A stretch of DNA of 64,000 nt from Butyrivibrio proteoclasticus P6B7 (GCF_000622085.1 NZ_JHWL01000025.1:1-64000); one strand, 5' to 3'; shown: positions 23,333 through 33,082, numbered from the stretch's first letter. Numbers and translations are program-made. The notes: generated from the letters alone by a model not told the origin.

Positions 23333-24175
23333 ATGGAATCAGTTAATGTAAGGCTTAAAGATGTAAGATACATGAGCGATACAAAGCTCACTCAAAAAGA
23401 CGTTGCCGCGATGCTTAACGTTCCGGCATCATCAATAGCCGAATATGAAAAAGAAGGATACTACGTACCAAGTAATATCCTTATAAAATATTGCCAGACC
23501 TTTAATGTTTCAGCAGATTATCTTCTGGGACTCACAAATAATCTTAAGCAGCCAAATTTTGAAATACATGAGCTTGGCCTTTCTGATGCTGCCCTTGATA
23601 AACTACGAAACAGGAAAATATATCCAGAGCTATTGTCAGAGATAATTGAACATGAAAAATTTGATGAAATGATGCTGGACGCTGCAGTATATGTAGATGG
23701 ATTCGCAGATGAATCTGTACAAAGATATAATGCACTTATGCAGGTAGGTCGTGCAAAACTCAAACACGCCAATCTGAAATCATTGGATGCAAAGAAAGAC
23801 CTTCTTGCTCTTGATTATGTTCAGATGGATCAAGACTATCTTTTTTCCGGAAGAATGGGCGAAGCTCTTAAGAATATCCTTCATGATATTAAATTCCACC
23901 ATAAGGATGATACTTCAACCTCCGATTATCAAAACGGAGAATCGGACTTTAAAAATCTGCTTATTTCAACTGCCGATGACCTGGAAAAGAATGATAATAA
24001 GCTAACCCTCGGTCAGGTAGTTAGGACTCTATTCTTAAAAATGCTGCGCATAAAAAATAGCGACTCCAATCTTGATAGAGTCGCTAAAATCGGTGTTAAT
24101 GAAGATTTTGATAATCTTGTAAACCAATCTCCAATCATAGAACCAGACGACAGAAAACGTCGGAGAAAGAAATAA
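23333..24175 (+). CDS. XRE-family HTH transcriptional regulator
   Basis: A 280-aa DNA-binding protein, the only rightward gene of the element. The N-terminal helix-turn-helix has TKLTQKDVAAMLNVPASSIA followed by EYEKEGYYVPSNI, and SADYLLGLTN closes the domain. The remaining 200 aa are unassigned and may sense a signal or multimerise. Its position, facing away from the mob/replication genes across the oriT region, fits a master repressor of the element. It ends 9 nt from the convergent flavin reductase gene, so the right boundary of the element probably lies close to here. Confidence 0.88.
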   Translation: MESVNVRLKDVRYMSDTKLTQKDVAAMLNVPASSIAEYEKEGYYVPSNILIKYCQTFNVSADYLLGLTNNLKQPNFEIHELGLSDAALDKLRNRKIYPELLSEIIEHEKFDEMMLDAAVYVDGFADESVQRYNALMQVGRAKLKHANLKSLDAKKDLLALDYVQMDQDYLFSGRMGEALKNILHDIKFHHKDDTSTSDYQNGESDFKNLLISTADDLEKNDNKLTLGQVVRTLFLKMLRIKNSDSNLDRVAKIGVNEDFDNLVNQSPIIEPDDRKRRRKK

Positions 24176-24184
24176 TAGTTTTTA

Positions 24185-24838
24185 TTAGTATTCCCCAACA
24201 TCAATTTTCTTCTGAAGAACACCTGCGTAATCATGCGCTGTCTTTCCAATATTTTCAGGATCAAGTGGATAATGGATATTGTACATAATACCATTATCCC
24301 CAGTCTTATCAGCAAGGTGGTCTTCATCAATATGCACACCAACAATTTCTAAACATATCATAACGTGATCATCTCCGGGAACTATTTCTTTTTCCCAAAC
24401 ATACTTACATTCAAGGTTCATAAAGCATTCTTTTACCATAGGAGCATCTACCCATGCAGCGTTTTCTACAGAAAGTCCAGACTCAGTAATTTCATCTGCA
24501 TCAAACTGATTATGCTGGATTGTTGCCATACACGCTGAATGATATTCTGCTGAAAAGAAATTGATTACAGCTTCCGTCTTCTCATTAAGGCTTTTATATA
24601 GATGTCCATTTTTATTAACACTTGCCAAAATGGCATAAAACCCTTTTCCATGATCAGCGCTTGTAAAAGTAGCCCATGACTGCATACATGCGTTAGGTTG
24701 CCCATTAGACTTATATGTTGTCACAAGAAACATTGGTGATGGTACTGTCATTACAAATTCTTTCCATGAAAATCCATACAATCCTTCGCCAAATGTTCCC
24801 TTCATTGTTTTCGGCATATCTATATATTTATATTTCAT
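24185..24838 (-). CDS. Flavin reductase-like (FMN-binding) protein
   Basis: About 217 aa with the FMN-binding split-barrel pattern: VPSPMFLVTTYKSNGQPNAC near the N-terminus, then GFYAILASVNKNGHLYKSL and EAVINFFSAEY. Members reduce flavins or act as NADH:FMN oxidoreductases. The start is set at MKYKYIDM with GGAGG six nt upstream. It overlaps the stop of the preceding APH-GNAT gene as ATGA, a sign of translational coupling. Longer upstream starts lie inside that gene. Confidence 0.8.
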   Translation of the reverse strand: MKYKYIDMPKTMKGTFGEGLYGFSWKEFVMTVPSPMFLVTTYKSNGQPNACMQSWATFTSADHGKGFYAILASVNKNGHLYKSLNEKTEAVINFFSAEYHSACMATIQHNQFDADEITESGLSVENAAWVDAPMVKECFMNLECKYVWEKEIVPGDDHVMICLEIVGVHIDEDHLADKTGDNGIMYNIHYPLDPENIGKTAHDYAGVLQKKIDVGEY

Positions 24839-26424
24839 ATCCTTCCTCCAAAGTAATCTATTCCTGTCAATAAACCTACCATCTTCCAACCAAATCTGTT
24901 ATTCCCCAAGCTTTCCTTTGTGGGACGAAATCCTAATGAATAATATATTTTACATGCAAGCCAGGTATTTGTCTGCGTATGAATCTTAGTGCATGTATAT
25001 CCCAACTCACTCATCAACTTCAGCGCATGTGTTATCAGCGGCTTTGAAAGGCCTTTTCCTTGGTAATTCTTCCTTATAGCTACCCAATGAAGTTGTCCAT
25101 TTTCCGGTGCATCGACTGTATGAATATCATAATATGCAGTAGCTGTAGCAACTTTGTTGCCTTCTTTATCGACAACAAAGACCATTCGCCTTGATAGTTC
25201 ATTTTCTTTACAGCCATAATATCTATCCCAGCATTCTTCTCCTTGTTCCAGACTCAGTAATTCACCTGCAGACATTTCAATATCAATCCATTCTTTTTTA
25301 TCTCCTGGATGATAATAGGTGAATCTATATCCATCCGGCAACTCAAAATACTGGAGATTATCTAAGCCACCCTCAAATGCCAAGTCAACATAGCATAAAG
25401 TATCATCATGCGTTTTGTAGTTCTTTGCATCAGGTAAAGGAAGATTATTGAAGACATCACAGATATCCTTCTCCAAGGAATATAGATACTTGATTCTTCC
25501 TATAGTATTTATAGTTTCAGCCTCTCCCAGCTTTATATCTTCATCTGTAGTGCCTTCTATTCCCAATGCACGTTTTATATTATATTCAAGCCATTCGACC
25601 CATGTATATGCTATTCCATATAGCTCATCATATGATCTAAAACCATTATCATATGCACTCAAATATCCATTGTAAAAAGCCGACAGGTTTTCCCTGCTGA
25701 AACTCTGATTAACTGTTCCCGCCCACTGAAGCGAAAGGTCAAGACAAGATGCTACAGGATTACTATATCCTAAACACTCCAGATCAATTACATAAGGCTC
25801 TCCTTTATCCCACATGATATTCTTAGGGTCCATGTCATCATTGCTGATTGCTTTCATAGCAGGAAGCATTTTCCTGGCTTCATTAAGTTTATCCTGTGCA
25901 TATTCAAGCAGCTCAATACTTTCTTCAAATATCACCGCTATGCTGCTCTCTTTTTGTTTAACCTCTTTCAAATAGTTCCTAAAATCTATAGCTGAAAGCT
26001 CTGGCTCAGAAGCTTCAACATTATGAACATCTATTGCATGTATTTTCCCAAGTATCTCTCCGGCTTTATAACACTGTTCTTTTGAAATATTTCCCTGATC
26101 TGTAATGTGTCCTTTCTGCCACCTGAATATATAAAAATATCTACCTCCTACTTCAACCATCTTTTTACCGTCAAAAGTAAACGCTGGAACTATCGGTATT
26201 CCATTATTATCAAGAAGAGTCTCCAAAGCTTCTGCTCTGGCGTAGTTGTCAAAAACTCCTGGGCGCTTCATTATGTCAGGATTAAGGCACTTTACGGCGA
26301 ATGTTCCTCTTTCCGTTTGCGCTTTATACATCTTATGCATTAAGCCCCCTGAAACTGGCAATATGTCCCCCACTAGTTCTCCAAAACCATATTTAGTAAG
26401 TAATGCGTTTAATAACTCTTTCAT
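24835..26424 (-). CDS. Fusion of aminoglycoside phosphotransferase-like kinase and GNAT acetyltransferase
   Basis: 529 aa. Residues 1-330 resemble the APH/choline kinase fold: FAVKCLN for the ATP lysine, SNDDMDPKNIMWD for the catalytic loop (Asp in place of the usual His-x-Asp start) and YVIDLECLGYSNP for the metal Asp. Residues 350-529 are a GNAT domain with QLHWVAIRKNYQGKGLSKPL as acetyl-CoA loop and a terminal YYSLGFRPTKES. Such kinases can inactivate antibiotics or act on metabolites; nothing here fixes the substrate. It is first in a coupled pair with the flavin reductase. Confidence 0.75.
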   Translation of the reverse strand: MKELLNALLTKYGFGELVGDILPVSGGLMHKMYKAQTERGTFAVKCLNPDIMKRPGVFDNYARAEALETLLDNNGIPIVPAFTFDGKKMVEVGGRYFYIFRWQKGHITDQGNISKEQCYKAGEILGKIHAIDVHNVEASEPELSAIDFRNYLKEVKQKESSIAVIFEESIELLEYAQDKLNEARKMLPAMKAISNDDMDPKNIMWDKGEPYVIDLECLGYSNPVASCLDLSLQWAGTVNQSFSRENLSAFYNGYLSAYDNGFRSYDELYGIAYTWVEWLEYNIKRALGIEGTTDEDIKLGEAETINTIGRIKYLYSLEKDICDVFNNLPLPDAKNYKTHDDTLCYVDLAFEGGLDNLQYFELPDGYRFTYYHPGDKKEWIDIEMSAGELLSLEQGEECWDRYYGCKENELSRRMVFVVDKEGNKVATATAYYDIHTVDAPENGQLHWVAIRKNYQGKGLSKPLITHALKLMSELGYTCTKIHTQTNTWLACKIYYSLGFRPTKESLGNNRFGWKMVGLLTGIDYFGGRI

Positions 26425-26451
26425 ACACCCTCTGTTTGTAATGTCCCTTTG

Positions 26452-27177
26452 TTATAATTTCTTAGCTCTTACCATAAACATAAGCTCAGTGATATCTTCT
26501 CTTTGACATTCCATATATCCATCAAGCACAAAGCCACAACGTATCAATCCTCCTAGGTATTCTTCCATGGAATGGCCATATTCAATCCATTCTGAATCGT
26601 CATAATCTTTTGAACACCAGGGCATCTTGTGGATAGCCTTATAATATCCACCATTTTCATCGTTAACCCAGTCGCAAAGATAATTAACAGGATTCGGAGC
26701 CATTATGATAAACTGCCCACCATTCTTTAGAACTCTATAGCACTCTTTATAAACCAAAGACAAATCCGGTATATACATCAGAGACGGAGGGTTAACAATT
26801 AAGTCAAATAATTCATCAGCAAACATTGATAAATCACACATGTTTCCTTTTACGATTTCAATATCCAACTTTTCTCTTTCAGCAATCTCCCTGTCCTTTT
26901 CAAGCATCTTGTTAGAGATATCTATGACAGTAACCTTTGCTCCTGCACAGGCTAAGATTGGTGCCTGCAGTCCTCCTGCACCGGCAAGACAAAGAACTCT
27001 TTTCCCCTTTATATCATTTAACCATTCCGCAGGAACTTCCTTATCATAAAAATAAAGAATCGGTCTTCCTGCTCTTGCTAAGTCAAGTTCCTCATTAGTC
27101 GCAGAGGCTGTCCAATCTGCCTGATTTGCAACTAAATTATCTATATTTTCTTCAACCTGCTCGTAAACATTTTTCAT
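26452..27177 (-). CDS. Class I SAM-dependent methyltransferase
   Basis: 241 aa with a Rossmann-type methyltransferase core: motif I VLCLAGAGGLQAPIL, acidic end of beta-2 VTVIDIS, motif DLIVNPPSLMY and the YRVLKNGGQFIIMAP block. The substrate is unknown. It lies between the GNAT gene and the APH-GNAT fusion in the same orientation, with gaps of 27-38 nt, so probably one transcript. Confidence 0.85.
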   Translation of the reverse strand: MKNVYEQVEENIDNLVANQADWTASATNEELDLARAGRPILYFYDKEVPAEWLNDIKGKRVLCLAGAGGLQAPILACAGAKVTVIDISNKMLEKDREIAEREKLDIEIVKGNMCDLSMFADELFDLIVNPPSLMYIPDLSLVYKECYRVLKNGGQFIIMAPNPVNYLCDWVNDENGGYYKAIHKMPWCSKDYDDSEWIEYGHSMEEYLGGLIRCGFVLDGYMECQREDITELMFMVRAKKL

Positions 27178-27215
27178 CTTCTATCATTCCTTAAGTTGTT
27201 TTTTATTTTTCACAA

Positions 27216-27695
27216 TTATTCTTTTTCAATTCTGAAAAATCTGAATCCATCTTCTTCCTTCAGAAATTTAAAACCCATCTTTTCAAGAATATGCTGACTA
27301 CGCTTATTCTTTATTATCGTATCTGCATTAACAGCAGTCATTCCAAGCTCTGAAAAGGCATACTCCACAGCCAATTTTTCTGCAGTAGTCCCATAACCTT
27401 TTCCTTTGTATGAATCATTCTGCATGTGGATACTTAGGGTACATTCCTTTTTATCATAATCTATCTGCTTTAGCTGAATTTCTCCAATAGGCTTGTCCTC
27501 AAGCATAATAACCATCATTTTACGGTTAGGCTTTTGTTTGCTATCAAAATATTTGTCTGCATATTCTTCTGTATATATAAATGGCTTAAATAATGACATA
27601 TCTGAATAGATGTCCGGATCATTTTCCCATTCCCTGAAAAGTCCATGGCACAATTCCCTTGTCATGGGCACTAATTCTATATTTATGTTCCCCAT
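27216..27695 (-). CDS. GNAT N-acetyltransferase (RimJ/RimL-like)
   Basis: 159 aa. The acetyl-CoA-binding segment is NDSYKGKGYGTTAEKLAVEY, followed by NADTIIKNKRSQHILEKMGF, the typical RimJ/L-like ending. The acceptor may be a protein N-terminus or a small molecule. A GGGGAACAT stretch precedes the ATG. It is the first gene after the rlmD terminator, so it probably begins the small operon running to 24185. Confidence 0.85.
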   Translation of the reverse strand: MGNINIELVPMTRELCHGLFREWENDPDIYSDMSLFKPFIYTEEYADKYFDSKQKPNRKMMVIMLEDKPIGEIQLKQIDYDKKECTLSIHMQNDSYKGKGYGTTAEKLAVEYAFSELGMTAVNADTIIKNKRSQHILEKMGFKFLKEEDGFRFFRIEKE

Positions 27696-27720
27696 TTAAC
27701 TTCCTCCAACAAATAAAAAA

Positions 27721-27753
27721 GACATGTGCTCCTTCATCAAGAAAACACATGTC
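27721..27753 (-). terminator. Rho-independent terminator of rlmD
   Basis: A perfect GACATGTG / CACATGTC stem with a 17-nt loop, followed on the minus strand by TTTTTTATTT. It lies 51 nt past the rlmD stop. Confidence 0.85.
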
Positions 27754-27803
27754 CTTATCATATCACAGCAACAATCCACATTACATCACATTTATTGCTT
27801 GTT

Positions 27804-29480
27804 TTATATCATTTTAAAGTGCTTAAGTGCCGCTTCTATAGCCTTTTCTTTGTCCGGTGGACACTGCGGTACTTTTCCATTACCGCTACCTGTCTGATTA
27901 TAGTTCTCATGCTCTATAATTCCATGCTTTCTCTTAACCTGAGCAATATAGAGATTAGTTACACTAAACTCGTAGTTCTCATCAACCCACTTCTTAATCT
28001 TCTCATAAGTCGCCTTAGCCTCTGCTGTGGTTACTCCCAACTCTTCAAGACTAACCTCGAACTCTATGTGGTGCTTGGCATCATTTAGTTTGGACAATAG
28101 ACATACAGTCTCAACATGGCTTGTCCATGGGAACTGATCTACAGCCACAGCTCTGCTCATGACATATCCATTTCCCTGAAGGATCTCAAGGTCACGGGCC
28201 AGGGATGTAGGCTTACAGGATACGTAGATCATGTAAGGAACGCCGTAGCCAATAATCTTGGTAAGGGCCTTAGGATTGATCCCGTCACGAGGTGGATCAA
28301 GGATGATGAGATCAGGCTTCTGCTCGATGCTATCAAGAACCTTAAGGACGTCACCAGCGATAAACTCGCAGTTATCAAGCTGATTGAGCTTGGCATTCTC
28401 TTTAGCTGCCTCAACTGCCTCTTCCACAATCTCAACACCAATAACCTTATCTGCTACAGGAGCAAGAAGCTGAGCAATAGTGCCGGTTCCAGAGTAAAGA
28501 TCATAGATAACGCCGTCTTTACCAATCTTATTCTGATCGAAGAGACTTGTGATGTAGCCCCTAACTGTCTGGTACAGAACCTCAGCACTTAAGCTGTTGG
28601 TCTGGAAGAATGAAAATGGTGTAATCCTGAACCTAAGTCCAAGAAGATACTCATAAAAGTAGTTCTGACCATAGAGAATCTCAGTACCCTCATCAATTAC
28701 CGCATCTGCAAGGGAATCGTTCTGGGTATGAAGAATACCCACAATCCTTCCACTTAATGAAAGTGATAAAAGAGCTTCCTTATAAGGCTCAAGATCATGC
28801 TCTTCCTGGGTTGTTGTAATAAGGTCAACCAGGATATCTCCCGTTCTTACAGCCTTTCTAACAAGAAGGTGACGCAGATATCCGGTCTGCTTCATCCTAT
28901 GGTAAAAAGAAATCTCTTTTCTCTCATACATTGGTGAGAAATAATCAAGAGTTGCTGAAAGGATGGCTCTATAGTCATCATCAACGATACGGCATCCACT
29001 AACGGTTACAACATCATAGATGCTGCCCTTTTTGTGCATACCAAGAGAAAGGGGTCCTCCCATAACTTCGTCACCAAAGGAGAACTCCATTTTATTACGA
29101 TAAGCAAACTTAACCGGGCTGGTCTTGATACCCTCCCAGGTAAACTTTGCTGTCTGTCTCTCTACTGCTGGCTTAAGAAGGTGTCTAACCTGCTGTTCCT
29201 TAAGGCCAAGCTCCTTAACATAAGGCATAGTAAGATAGCTACAACCACCACATCTGCCAAAATGAATACATGGGCAGTCTATGGCGTCCTTAGCCTCTTC
29301 TAAAACCTCTATAAGTCTGCCTTCAGCTCTGTCCTTTCTAACCTTCTGGATTTGAACAGATACCTTCTGGTCAGGAAGTACACCCTTTACAATAACCTTG
29401 CCTTCAGCAGTTTCTACTATTCCTTTATTAGGGAATTCTACGCTACGTACAATTCCCTCTACAATGTCTTTTTTCTTCAC
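27804..29480 (-). CDS. rlmD: 23S rRNA (uracil-C5)-methyltransferase RlmD/RumA-like
   Basis: A 558-aa SAM enzyme that makes m5U in 23S rRNA. An N-terminal TRAM domain is followed by a [4Fe-4S] cluster motif, C71-x5-C77-x2-C80 in CIHFGRCGGC, then FFQTNSLSAEVLY, SAM motif YDLYSGTGTIAQLL, IILDPPRDG and the nucleophile Cys in YVSCKPTSLARD. The last 100 residues (from LNDAKHHIEFEV to KHFKMI) extend beyond the usual end; I recall this extension from Lachnospiraceae homologues, and its role is unknown. Confidence 0.88.
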   Translation of the reverse strand: MKKKDIVEGIVRSVEFPNKGIVETAEGKVIVKGVLPDQKVSVQIQKVRKDRAEGRLIEVLEEAKDAIDCPCIHFGRCGGCSYLTMPYVKELGLKEQQVRHLLKPAVERQTAKFTWEGIKTSPVKFAYRNKMEFSFGDEVMGGPLSLGMHKKGSIYDVVTVSGCRIVDDDYRAILSATLDYFSPMYERKEISFYHRMKQTGYLRHLLVRKAVRTGDILVDLITTTQEEHDLEPYKEALLSLSLSGRIVGILHTQNDSLADAVIDEGTEILYGQNYFYEYLLGLRFRITPFSFFQTNSLSAEVLYQTVRGYITSLFDQNKIGKDGVIYDLYSGTGTIAQLLAPVADKVIGVEIVEEAVEAAKENAKLNQLDNCEFIAGDVLKVLDSIEQKPDLIILDPPRDGINPKALTKIIGYGVPYMIYVSCKPTSLARDLEILQGNGYVMSRAVAVDQFPWTSHVETVCLLSKLNDAKHHIEFEVSLEELGVTTAEAKATYEKIKKWVDENYEFSVTNLYIAQVKRKHGIIEHENYNQTGSGNGKVPQCPPDKEKAIEAALKHFKMI

Positions 29481-29488
29481 TTTATTTC

Positions 29489-29755
29489 TTAGCTTTCCTT
29501 GATGAAATCCTCATCCTCGAAGTCGTCTTCGAAATCATCGAAATCATCATCATAATAGTCATCTTCAAATTCTGGAGTCATGTAGCGATATACAAGATAT
29601 GCAATAATTGCTACAGCAGAAATTGATCCAAGTACGGCCAAAATCCAAAGGATCACGTTGGAAGGCTTCTTGGCATTAGCCGCTTCTCTCTTATCAAGTA
29701 ATTCATTAATACGTGTCATTTCAATAAAGTCGTCGATCTTAGATTTTACTTCCAT
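29489..29755 (-). CDS. Small membrane protein with highly acidic C-terminus
   Basis: 88 aa: an N-terminal soluble part, one transmembrane helix (VILWILAVLGSISAVAIIAY, about 49-68), then a tail of mostly Asp/Glu with Phe/Tyr (DDYYDDDFDDFEDDFEDEDF). The tail probably lies on the opposite side of the membrane from the N-terminus. The family is not recognised. It ends 9 nt before the rlmD start, suggesting co-transcription. Confidence 0.7.
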   Translation of the reverse strand: MEVKSKIDDFIEMTRINELLDKREAANAKKPSNVILWILAVLGSISAVAIIAYLVYRYMTPEFEDDYYDDDFDDFEDDFEDEDFIKES

Positions 29756-29878
29756 AAGTAACCCCTTTCCATTTCATAGAATTATTTGATAGTTTAAGTA
29801 TAGCAGAATTAAGTGTATCGGAGCAAATTACTTGAATTAGTATTAGCACCGAATATCCGCAAATACAAGTTACATTCA

Positions 29879-32377
29879 TTAAATCTTCTTTAGCTTGGCA
29901 AAGGCTGCATACATGATTTTCTGGCCGCAGTCATCAAAGTTAACTGTAACCTTATAATCTCTTGGACCCTCTTCCAAAGAAGTCACAACTCCGATTCCAT
30001 ACTTAATGTGTGAAACCTTATCTCCCACGCTATACTCAGGCTTAACCATCTTTAGAGGCATTCCCTTAGAAAGTCCTTCAAGACTTCCTCTAGAATATGT
30101 CTTACCTACACTAGCGATAAATGGCTTATCCTTTGGAGTTGCTCTCTTTGTGGCTCTCGCTGGCTTAGGACTAGCCTTAAGCTTATATGTGCTTGCCAGC
30201 TCTGACTTACCAGTACTAGAACTACTAGCAGATGCCTTAGCATTAGCCTTTCTAATTCCAGCCGCATATGCAGGCTTGATTCCAGATCCATAGCTATCAT
30301 AGTCATCAGATCTATAATCATTACTGTAAGCCGATCTACCCTTAGTATAGGAATCCTCAACGCCCTCATACTCATCGATGCTGTCGCCATCATCAAAAAG
30401 AAATGCCGGCTTATTGGAAACCTTATGCTTTTCAAGAAGTTCTGCAGGGATCTCTCCCACAAATCTACTGGTCTTGTGGCCTTCATTTCTGCCCCAGACA
30501 GTTCTATAACGAGCTGCTGTAAGAGTAAGATGCTTCTTGGCTCTTGTAATACCTACATAGGCAAGGCGTCTTTCCTCTTCTATGGCATCGGCATCGTCAG
30601 AGCCTGTTGCCATGCTGCTTGGGAAGATATCCTCCTCCATACCAGCCAGGTACACATGCTCAAACTCAAGGCCCTTAGCACTGTGAATAGTCATGAGAAG
30701 AACCTTCTCATTCTCTTCTGTAACATTATCAATATCAGAGATAAGAGCCACCTTCTGCAGATATCCAGTAAGAGTAGGCGCTTCGTCGCTCTCTTCATTA
30801 GTTCTGTCGATGTACTCTCTGATATCTGACATAAGCTCACTTACGTTAGCTTCTCTGTCATTATCACCGCTTTCGTCATCGTCCTCTTCAAGAGTCTTAA
30901 GATAGTCCATATAACCCACAACATCGATAACATCTCCAAGGAGCTCATCAATAGCCATGGATTTCTGCTTGGTCCTAAAGGCCCTGATCATTGTAACGAA
31001 ATCCTTAAGCTTAGAAGCGCTTCTTGCCACAGATACGATCTGATCTGCTTCGCAGAGGGCGTCAAAAAAGCTAATTCTTCTTTCGTCGGCATAGCTCTGA
31101 ACATAATCTATTGTTGTAGCGCCAATACCACGCTTTGGAACGTTGATAATTCTTTTTACAGAAATATCATCAGAACCGCTGTCGATAACCCTAAGATAAG
31201 CCAAAAGATCTTTTATCTCACGTCTTGAATAGAATCTGACGCCACCTACAACGCTATTAGGAATGCCTTCACGGTTAAAGCACTGCTCCAAAAGTCTTGA
31301 CTGGGCATTGGTACGATAAAGAACTGCAGTATCGTTGTAAGAGAGCTTACCTGATCTCTTAAGCTTTCCAATATCAGAAGCAATGAATCTGGCTTCCTCT
31401 TCTCCTGAATCAAACTGTCTGAAGGCCACCAGCTCTCCATCCTTGATATCAGTCCAAAGAGCTTTATCCTTTCTGCCATAGTTATTGGAAATAACTGCGT
31501 TGGCAGCATCCAGGATCTGCTGAGTTGACCTGTAGTTCTGTTCCAGCTTGATCACTGTGGCATCTGGGTAAACCTGCTCAAAGTCCAGGATGTTCCTGAT
31601 GTTGGCGCCACGGAATCTGTAAATACTCTGGTCATCATCACCTACAACGCAGAGATTCCTGTACTTGTCAGCAAGGAGTCTGATTAGCTCAAACTGGGCA
31701 TTGTTGGTGTCCTGATACTCATCCACCATGATATAGCGGAATCTGTCCTGATAGGATTCAAGAACATCAGGATTAGTCTTAAAAAGCTCAACGGTCTTCA
31801 CAATAAGATCATCGAAGTCCATGGCGTTGTTCTTTTTAAGAGCTGCCTGATACTCAGTATAGGCCTTGGATATCTTGACCTTGATGAAATCGTTCATGGT
31901 GGAAAGCGCATATTCTTCAGGGCTTACAAGATTATCCTTACATTTTGAAATACTGCTCTGGATCTGTCTGAGTTTAAGAGTGGATGTCTCAAGCTGATAT
32001 TTCTTGCAGATTTCTTTTAGCAAAGACTTAGAATCATCTGTATCATAGATTGTAAAGTTGGTACCATAGCCAAGTCTGTCAGCGTAGCGTCTAAGCATTT
32101 TAACGCAGCTGGAGTGGAAGGTAGAAACCCAGATACTCTCGGCTCCAAAGCCCACGATCTTGTCTACTCTGTCCCTCATCTCGCCAGCAGCCTTGTTGGT
32201 AAAGGTGATTGCCATGATATTCCATGGATTGACGTTGCACTCATCGATAAGATATGCAACTCTGTGGGTCAGAACTCTGGTCTTACCAGATCCTGCGCCC
32301 GCAAGTATAAGTACAGGCCCGTCGGTCTGCAAAACAGCCTTTTTCTGCTGTGAATTAAGCGTATCGTAAATTCCCAT
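29879..32377 (-). CDS. pcrA: ATP-dependent DNA helicase PcrA/UvrD
   Basis: An 832-aa superfamily 1A helicase used in nucleotide excision repair and removal of recombination intermediates. Motifs: Walker A AGAGSGKTRVL, motif Ia ITFTNKAAGEM, Walker B MVDEYQDTN, motif III VVGDDDQSIYRFRGA, motif IV LEQNYRS, motif V TIHSAKGLEF and motif VI AYVGITRAK. A low-complexity linker (SKASASSSSTGK region) leads to the C-terminal Tudor-like VGDKVSHIKYGIGVV segment, as in PcrA. Just downstream of the DUF1836 gene by 14 nt. Confidence 0.95.
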   Translation of the reverse strand: MGIYDTLNSQQKKAVLQTDGPVLILAGAGSGKTRVLTHRVAYLIDECNVNPWNIMAITFTNKAAGEMRDRVDKIVGFGAESIWVSTFHSSCVKMLRRYADRLGYGTNFTIYDTDDSKSLLKEICKKYQLETSTLKLRQIQSSISKCKDNLVSPEEYALSTMNDFIKVKISKAYTEYQAALKKNNAMDFDDLIVKTVELFKTNPDVLESYQDRFRYIMVDEYQDTNNAQFELIRLLADKYRNLCVVGDDDQSIYRFRGANIRNILDFEQVYPDATVIKLEQNYRSTQQILDAANAVISNNYGRKDKALWTDIKDGELVAFRQFDSGEEEARFIASDIGKLKRSGKLSYNDTAVLYRTNAQSRLLEQCFNREGIPNSVVGGVRFYSRREIKDLLAYLRVIDSGSDDISVKRIINVPKRGIGATTIDYVQSYADERRISFFDALCEADQIVSVARSASKLKDFVTMIRAFRTKQKSMAIDELLGDVIDVVGYMDYLKTLEEDDDESGDNDREANVSELMSDIREYIDRTNEESDEAPTLTGYLQKVALISDIDNVTEENEKVLLMTIHSAKGLEFEHVYLAGMEEDIFPSSMATGSDDADAIEEERRLAYVGITRAKKHLTLTAARYRTVWGRNEGHKTSRFVGEIPAELLEKHKVSNKPAFLFDDGDSIDEYEGVEDSYTKGRSAYSNDYRSDDYDSYGSGIKPAYAAGIRKANAKASASSSSTGKSELASTYKLKASPKPARATKRATPKDKPFIASVGKTYSRGSLEGLSKGMPLKMVKPEYSVGDKVSHIKYGIGVVTSLEEGPRDYKVTVNFDDCGQKIMYAAFAKLKKI

Positions 32378-32391
32378 GTAAAACTAATTCC

Positions 32392-33039
32392 TTACTTCTT
32401 ATTCTTCTTATCCTGTTTTTCTTTGGCCTTTTGTTTAGCGGCGTCTTCCTGGATATTATCAAGCATCTTCTCGATTAAGAGTTTCTTGATATATACGTCG
32501 TAGCTAAGCTCTGTAATAAAGGAAAAGAGCTGCATTCTCTTCTTTTCTTCCTCATCCAGATCATACTCATCAAAGGTCTTAAGAGAACGAGCATACTTCT
32601 CCTTAAGATCAGCAATAAGTGGCTCCAGCTCATCATCATGGATGCTGAAGGCTTCATCGTAGATCTTGGTAAGATTAAGCTCATCATCACTTACATGGAA
32701 TCTTGTCTTAAGCGGCTCAATAAGGGTCTGAATGTCATTTATTGAAAGAAAACTCTTAAAGTAATAAATGAAGATCAAAAGAATCAGATGATCCTTGGAA
32801 TACTTCTTCCTTACAGGTGGAGGAAGAAGGTCATTTTTGGCATAGTTATTGATCATTGTCTTAGTAAGGATCTTGTCGGACTCAGGGTGCCTTGTGGTCC
32901 TCTTAAGTCGCTCATCCATAAAGGTTGTGAGCTGATCCATATAAAGATCAATGTTAGGCATTTCCTTGGAGGAAATAAGATCAATTCTTCCAAGTGTACC
33001 CAGTATGCTATTCATAAGATCATCATTATCAATTGTCAT
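32392..33039 (-). CDS. DUF1836 domain protein
   Basis: 215 aa. The segment LTKTMINNYAKNDLLPPPVR, then KKYSKDHLILLIFIYYFKS, is typical of DUF1836, which resembles a MerR-like DNA-binding fold. A lysine-rich tail (KQKAKEKQDKKNKK) ends it. Possibly a transcription factor; the target is unknown. It lies between recN and pcrA on the same strand. Confidence 0.75.
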   Translation of the reverse strand: MTIDNDDLMNSILGTLGRIDLISSKEMPNIDLYMDQLTTFMDERLKRTTRHPESDKILTKTMINNYAKNDLLPPPVRKKYSKDHLILLIFIYYFKSFLSINDIQTLIEPLKTRFHVSDDELNLTKIYDEAFSIHDDELEPLIADLKEKYARSLKTFDEYDLDEEEKKRMQLFSFITELSYDVYIKKLLIEKMLDNIQEDAAKQKAKEKQDKKNKK

Positions 33040-33082
33040 GTTCTTTTCCTCGTAAATAATTCCAGTGTTCTAGGGCTTATTA

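Noticed and set aside
28116-28592. A 158-codon plus-strand frame opposite rlmD
   Set aside because: Antisense to the catalytic core of rlmD. No coding evidence of its own.
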